From NCBI GenBank assembly GCA_013823635.1, contig PNML01000001.1, positions 1-64,000 on the forward strand: a stretch of 64,000 nt of DNA, read 5' to 3'. This document shows, in pieces, positions 61,245 through 64,000 of the stretch. The notes beneath the pieces were generated by a model. The model was not told where the DNA came from and ran no database searches. It saw only the letters and a list, made by a program, of their open reading frames with translations. A program made the position numbers and the translations under genes. This DNA comes from Polaromonas sp. GTDB taxonomy: Bacteria > Pseudomonadota > Gammaproteobacteria > Burkholderiales > Burkholderiaceae_C. Each line of letters begins with the position of its first letter. Positions within the stretch are counted from its first letter, which is position 1.

Positions 61245-61925
61245 TCAGATGCTCAGCGGCAAAGTTTTGGTGTCTGCGGTCTTGTCCTGGTCAACAGTCG
61301 GCACCTGTTTTTTACCTGTAGCCTGCTTGCCTTTCGTCTTGGGCTGAGCCTGGCTCGGTGCCGGTCTGGCCTTGATCGACTCCAGTGACTTTGCCAGCTG
61401 CTGGGCCAGTTCGGCGTATCGACGGGCCTCCTGTTGCGAGGCCATCTGTACTGCCTCTGCAACGCTGGCTGCTCTGTACGCGCTTTCACGTTCAGTTACC
61501 AGTAGCGCTATCTGCTGCCGCTGCGCTTCTATGGTGCCGTCCATGTTCTCGAAAGCCGTTTTGTGTATCTGCATCATCTGGGCTTTTTCTGCTGACCACT
61601 CGGCGTAGGCTGTTTCCAGTGCCTGCTCTGCCGCCTCAACCTGTGCGGCCATTTCGGCCCGCTGTGCCTCGTACTGCATGGCTGCGATCCGTTGTGCCTC
61701 TGCCCACATCTTGGCGGCCATCGCCTGGATGTTTTCAGGCGTGGCGCTCACGGGGGCGGCTGTGTTCTCCGCCTCTCCTGCACCTTTCCACTCTCTCACC
61801 ATCTTGGCAATAGTTGCCATCGATCCAGAACCCAGCGCCTCGCGCACCTTGATCAGAGTCGGCGTGCCGCCTGCGTCCGCGATGCTGTTGCAAACCTCGT
61901 TCACTTGCTCTTGTGTGATTGCCAT
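61245..61925 (-). CDS. KfrA-like DNA-binding coiled-coil protein
   Basis: 226 aa from ATG 61925, AGGAGAG upstream. The N-terminal DNA-binding domain (ITQEQVNEVCNSIADAGGTP, and then GSGSMATIAKMVREW) matches the KfrA-N pattern. It is followed by an Ala/Glu/Gln-rich coiled coil (about 60-190) and a basic tail. KfrA is an autoregulated plasmid protein linked to stability; presence in an inovirus is unusual. Short repeats upstream could be its operator. Confidence 0.78.
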   Translation of the reverse strand: MAITQEQVNEVCNSIADAGGTPTLIKVREALGSGSMATIAKMVREWKGAGEAENTAAPVSATPENIQAMAAKMWAEAQRIAAMQYEAQRAEMAAQVEAAEQALETAYAEWSAEKAQMMQIHKTAFENMDGTIEAQRQQIALLVTERESAYRAASVAEAVQMASQQEARRYAELAQQLAKSLESIKARPAPSQAQPKTKGKQATGKKQVPTVDQDKTADTKTLPLSI

Positions 61926-61971
61926 GTTTCTCTCCTGGTTGATGGGCTTGCACCTCGCCTGCCCATGTGTG

Positions 61972-62032
61972 TATTGTAGCATGCTGTACTACGCTACACT
62001 ACAATACACTACGTCAATACACTGCAATTGTT
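61972..62032. repeat. Cluster of short repeats before the KfrA-like gene
   Basis: TACGCTACACTACAATACAC, then TACGTCAATACAC: repeated TACACTAC/AATACACT units flanked by GTAGCATGCTGTAC, an inverted pair. AT-rich and directly upstream of the KfrA-like gene, suiting an autoregulatory operator or an origin-type iteron set. Confidence 0.5.
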
Positions 62033-62473
62033 TTTATTGCAAACGATGGCTGATAGTGTCCGCCTATTGCGCGAAACCCGCCATCCAGGCCAGCAACACG
62101 CAGCGCACAATCCACCCCTGAACCCGTGCGGTTCCCTGGTTCACCTCCCTGCCCAGGCTCACAATGACGGCGAAATCCTGAGAAGCATCCGGGGCGGCTG
62201 ATTCTCAGCTCCCCTTGGTGCCATCGGCCCCGGCTGTTGGGTATGGGCGAAGCCCATGAAGCGAAGCGCAACGGATCCCGCTTTAAGGTCCAGCCGAGCC
62301 AAAGCCGATCCCGCAGGGTCGGCCCAGGCCGCGGGCGAGGTGTCAGCCAGACAAACCATGCCACTACCGCCGCTCTGATAAACAAAGTGGCCCTCCCCCT
62401 CCCACTTCCTAGATGTCACCAACTTTCAACGAGTCGCGCCAGCGCGTTAGGGATCGTTAGTCAGCTCCGCTGA
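62033..62473. other. Non-coding stretch of the phage (possible intergenic/origin region)
   Basis: No reading frame here has convincing codon use or motifs. A hairpin with perfect arms CTGAGAA (62178-62184) and TTCTCAG (62202-62208) is visible, plus GC-rich repeats (GAAGCCCATGAAGCGAAGCG). In inoviruses the main hairpin-rich non-coding region holds the replication origins and packaging signal; that is a possible role. Confidence 0.35.
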
Positions 62474-62816
62474 TTGAGACTTGACAGCCTGGGCGGGCTG
62501 TCATCGTGCAATGCCCCGATGTGTCTTGGATACGTGCTGTGCGGTGCCCCGTCAATGATTCGCACATGGCCCGACCAACGCCCCGGCAAACCCTCCGAAG
62601 CCGGAGCGATGGGGACGCAGCACACGGGCGGCGGTGGGGCGGCGCAGCCGACACGCCGCCGCACGGGGGCAAGGACACAGCGCGAAGGCGGAGGATGTGA
62701 AGTCCGTGCGATGGTCTGCCTCGTTTCGGGTCATCTGTCGTGCAATGCCCCGGCGCGTCCTTCATACAGATCGTGCAATGCCCCGGTGTCAGACCGCCCA
62801 GGCTGTCAAGGCTCAA
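62474..62816. repeat. 27-bp inverted repeat enclosing three 15-bp direct repeats
   Basis: Arms at 62474-62500 and 62790-62816 match in inverted orientation at 25 of 27 bases (core CTTGACAGCCTGGGCGG). Within lie three copies of TCGTGCAATGCCCCG (62504-62518 with A for the first T-context base kept, 62738-62752, 62771-62785) in the same orientation. Nature unknown; it could be a small non-autonomous element or a phage signal region. Confidence 0.6.
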
Positions 62817-62899
62817 CCGTAGGCCAGAGCCCGGTTTTTCCGTAGGAAAAAAACGCTTGAATCTGCTTCTATGTTTTCCCCCAAAACAAAGGAGGAATC

Positions 62900-63493
62900 A
62901 TGCAAATCGGATACGCCCGAGTCTCTACCCGTCTCCAAGAAACCACCCTGCAACTTGATGCACTTCAAGCGGCGGGCGTCACCCTGATTTATCAGGAAAA
63001 AGCCTCATCGGTCGGCAGACGGCCCCAGCTTCAAAAGTGTTTGGAAACGCTCCAGCCCGGTGACGTTCTGGTGTTCTACAAACTGGACCGCGTGGCACGC
63101 TCCCTGAAAGACCTGCTCGGCATCATTGAGCAAGTCGAACAGAAGGGGGCCTGCATCCGGTCGCTGACCGAACCACTCGACACGACAACCCCCATGGGTA
63201 GCTTCGTGCTCCAGATCCTCGGCGCAGTTGCCCAGCTGGAGCGCTCCATTACCCGCCAGCGCAGCATTGCGGGCCAGGTCGCAGCCGTGAAGCGGGGCGT
63301 GCAGTTCGGCAGACCTCGGGCGCTGACCGATGAGCAAGAAAGCCAGGCACGGGCCATGCTGGCAGCTGGACAAACCCGCGCCGATGTATGCCGATACTTC
63401 CAATGCAACCGGATCGTTGTGGAGCGCATATGGGCAGAGATGCACGGGCGAAAAAAAACCGGCTCGTTGCCGGTCTTGGGACAGTACCTGTAG
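62900..63493 (+). CDS. Small serine recombinase (resolvase/invertase family), probable phage integrase
   Basis: 197 aa, AAAGGAGG before ATG 62900. Catalytic Ser9 in YARVST, followed by the family's conserved regions LQPGDVLVFYKLDRVARSLK and GSFVLQILGAVAQLERSITR. The C-terminal HTH is LTDEQESQARAMLAAGQTRA, then DVCRYFQC. The stop TAG shares its last base with the attR core, so gene and attachment site are joined. This is the same layout as resolvase-like integrases reported for Ralstonia phage RSM. Likely catalyses integration at rlmE. Confidence 0.9.
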   Translation: MQIGYARVSTRLQETTLQLDALQAAGVTLIYQEKASSVGRRPQLQKCLETLQPGDVLVFYKLDRVARSLKDLLGIIEQVEQKGACIRSLTEPLDTTTPMGSFVLQILGAVAQLERSITRQRSIAGQVAAVKRGVQFGRPRALTDEQESQARAMLAAGQTRADVCRYFQCNRIVVERIWAEMHGRKKTGSLPVLGQYL

Positions 63494-63504
63494 GTATTGA
63501 CTTT
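63493..63504. repeat. attR core, 12-bp direct repeat
   Basis: GGTATTGACTTT, followed by CAT, the complement of the original rlmE start codon. Identical to attL at 52603-52614; flanking bases differ. Confidence 0.85.
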
Positions 63505-63565
63505 CATTCGCTGCCTGAATTTGCACCGGCGCCCAGCGGGCAAGGTGATAGCCGATAATTGTCCC
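63505..63565 (-). promoter_or_regulatory. Stranded 5' end of rlmE (leader and ATG), now facing the recombinase gene
   Basis: On the minus strand AGGCAGCGAATG precedes AAAGTCAATACC, the first five codons of the native rlmE (MKVNT). After that the frame runs into phage DNA antisense to the recombinase. The shared rlmE/yhbY promoter region therefore stays with yhbY. Confidence 0.75.
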
Positions 63566-64000
63566 ATGCCCCAGATCCAACTCACCCCCGCACAACGCAA
63601 GGAATACCGCGCCCAGGCGCACCACCTTGCCCCCGTGGTCTTCATCGGCAACGACGGACTCTCTGAAGCCGTTGCCCGTGAAGCCGACCACGCCCTCAAG
63701 GCCCATGGCCTCATCAAAATCCGGGTGTTTTCGGACGACCGGGTGGCCCGCGAGGGCATGCTCCAGGCGCTGGCAGACCAACTGAACGCAGCCCCCATCC
63801 AGCACATCGGCAAACTGCTGGTGTTGTGGCGCCCCATGCCCGAGAAGGCCAAGGATGCCGACGATGACCGCGGTGCGGCGCCGCGCGAAGTGAAAGTACT
63901 GAAATTCAGCAGCCGCGGTGGCCAGCGCCCCCAGGTCAAGACCGTTCGGGTGCTGGGCAACCAGCGCCTGACCCCCGGCGGTACCGTCAAGCGTGCCAAG
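63566..64000 (+). CDS. yhbY: YhbY family RNA-binding protein (CRM domain), 3' end beyond the window
   Basis: ATG 63566; 145 codons seen, no stop before the window ends. CRM domain: LTPAQRKEYRAQAHHLAPVV, GLIKIRVFSDDR and the GKLLVLWRP end. YhbY associates with pre-50S ribosomal subunits. Normally divergent from rlmE; here the two are separated by the phage. The C-terminal basic extension (SSRGGQRPQVKT) is longer than in E. coli (97 aa). Confidence 0.92.
   Translation, partial: MPQIQLTPAQRKEYRAQAHHLAPVVFIGNDGLSEAVAREADHALKAHGLIKIRVFSDDRVAREGMLQALADQLNAAPIQHIGKLLVLWRPMPEKAKDADDDRGAAPREVKVLKFSSRGGQRPQVKTVRVLGNQRLTPGGTVKRAK

Larger units (their letters stand above)
52603..63504. mobile_element. 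Integrated filamentous phage (inovirus) with cargo, about 10.9 kb
   Basis: Bounded by the 12-bp repeat and lying between rlmE and yhbY, which are normally divergent neighbours. Order: repressor (minus); small gene, replication protein, ssDNA-binding candidate, major coat, minor proteins, pIII-like, DUF2523-type protein and Zot (all plus); then methyltransferase, ISL3-type transposase, HTH protein, KfrA-like protein; finally the serine recombinase at the right end. Base composition is less GC-rich than the flanks, most clearly at 54.2-55.8 kb. Restoring one copy of the repeat rebuilds a normal rlmE start, direct evidence of site-specific insertion. Confidence 0.9.

Noticed and set aside
62014..62422. 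Minus-strand frames of 87 and 123 aa in 62.0-62.4 kb
   Set aside because: Composition unlike neighbouring genes, no initiation signal, and hairpins in the DNA. More likely non-coding.
62506..62845. Short plus- and minus-strand reading frames in the repeat-rich region before the recombinase
   Set aside because: Several overlapping frames of similar length, Arg/Pro/Cys-rich, crossing the inverted repeat; no ribosome-binding site or motif.
58986..62850. Segment bounded by CTACGGAAAAAC in inverted orientation considered as a composite insertion sequence
   Set aside because: Only 12 bp match, bases beyond diverge at once, and I see no target-site duplication. Kept as a finding about repeats, not called a mobile element.
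1..64000. CRISPR arrays and ribosomal RNA genes
   Set aside because: No regularly spaced repeat array with unique spacers and no rRNA-like stretch was seen on either strand.

Overview
The window is G+C-rich chromosomal DNA of a betaproteobacterium, most likely order Burkholderiales and family Comamonadaceae. Evidence: the gene orders surE-pcm-nlpD, glmM-folP-ftsH-rlmE//yhbY and isoaspartyl-methyltransferase-like/rhodanese/tolC/waaA; an EF-P with Arg32 next to its rhamnosyltransferase EarP; and nine copies of a short AT-rich interspersed sequence of a kind I associate, from memory, with this family. No database search was possible, so the placement is inference.

Left part (1-13.4 kb): peroxide defence (end of ahpC, then ahpF behind an OxyR-like site), a membrane-anchored SppA peptidase and two small membrane proteins, then a block of iron genes. 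The iron block has three poorly known genes (one DUF2325), bacterioferritin, a TonB-dependent siderophore receptor, a DUF1513 protein, and the run bfd-tonB-exbB-exbD-hemP. Four Fur-box-like palindromes sit in front of these units. Storage (bfr/bfd), uptake (receptor and TonB complex) and haem uptake (hemP) therefore look co-regulated.

Middle part (13.4-52.6 kb): housekeeping genes. These include yccA, rlmD, nlpD, pcm, surE, a quinone oxidoreductase, ppiD, hupB, pgsA, uvrC, earP, efp, a TetR-controlled RND efflux system, tolC, waaA with a core glycosyltransferase, a phosphohexomutase, an Ada-AlkA fusion with ogt, glmM, folP and ftsH. Four tRNA genes (His-GTG, Val-TAC, Arg-TCT, Pro-TGG) are all on the minus strand. 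Nine AT-rich repeats with a fixed 19-nt core spacing are scattered here. Six lie inside genes as in-frame inserts that keep the reading frame open.

Right part (52.6-63.5 kb): an integrated filamentous phage (inovirus) of about 10.9 kb, bounded by a 12-bp direct repeat (GGTATTGACTTT). It carries a repressor, a small gene, the replication protein, a probable ssDNA-binding protein, a major coat protein, minor virion proteins (two only 22 and 29 aa), a pIII-like protein with a paralogous partner, a DUF2523-type protein and Zot. Then comes a cargo block (methyltransferase, ISL3-type transposase with a zinc-finger tail, an HTH protein and a KfrA-like protein), and finally a small serine recombinase whose stop codon touches the right attachment site. 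The phage has integrated exactly behind the start codon of rlmE. The native promoter and ATG of rlmE are stranded next to yhbY, pointing antisense into the recombinase gene. The body of rlmE now has a phage-supplied leader with a Shine-Dalgarno sequence and ATT in place of ATG. The window ends inside yhbY.
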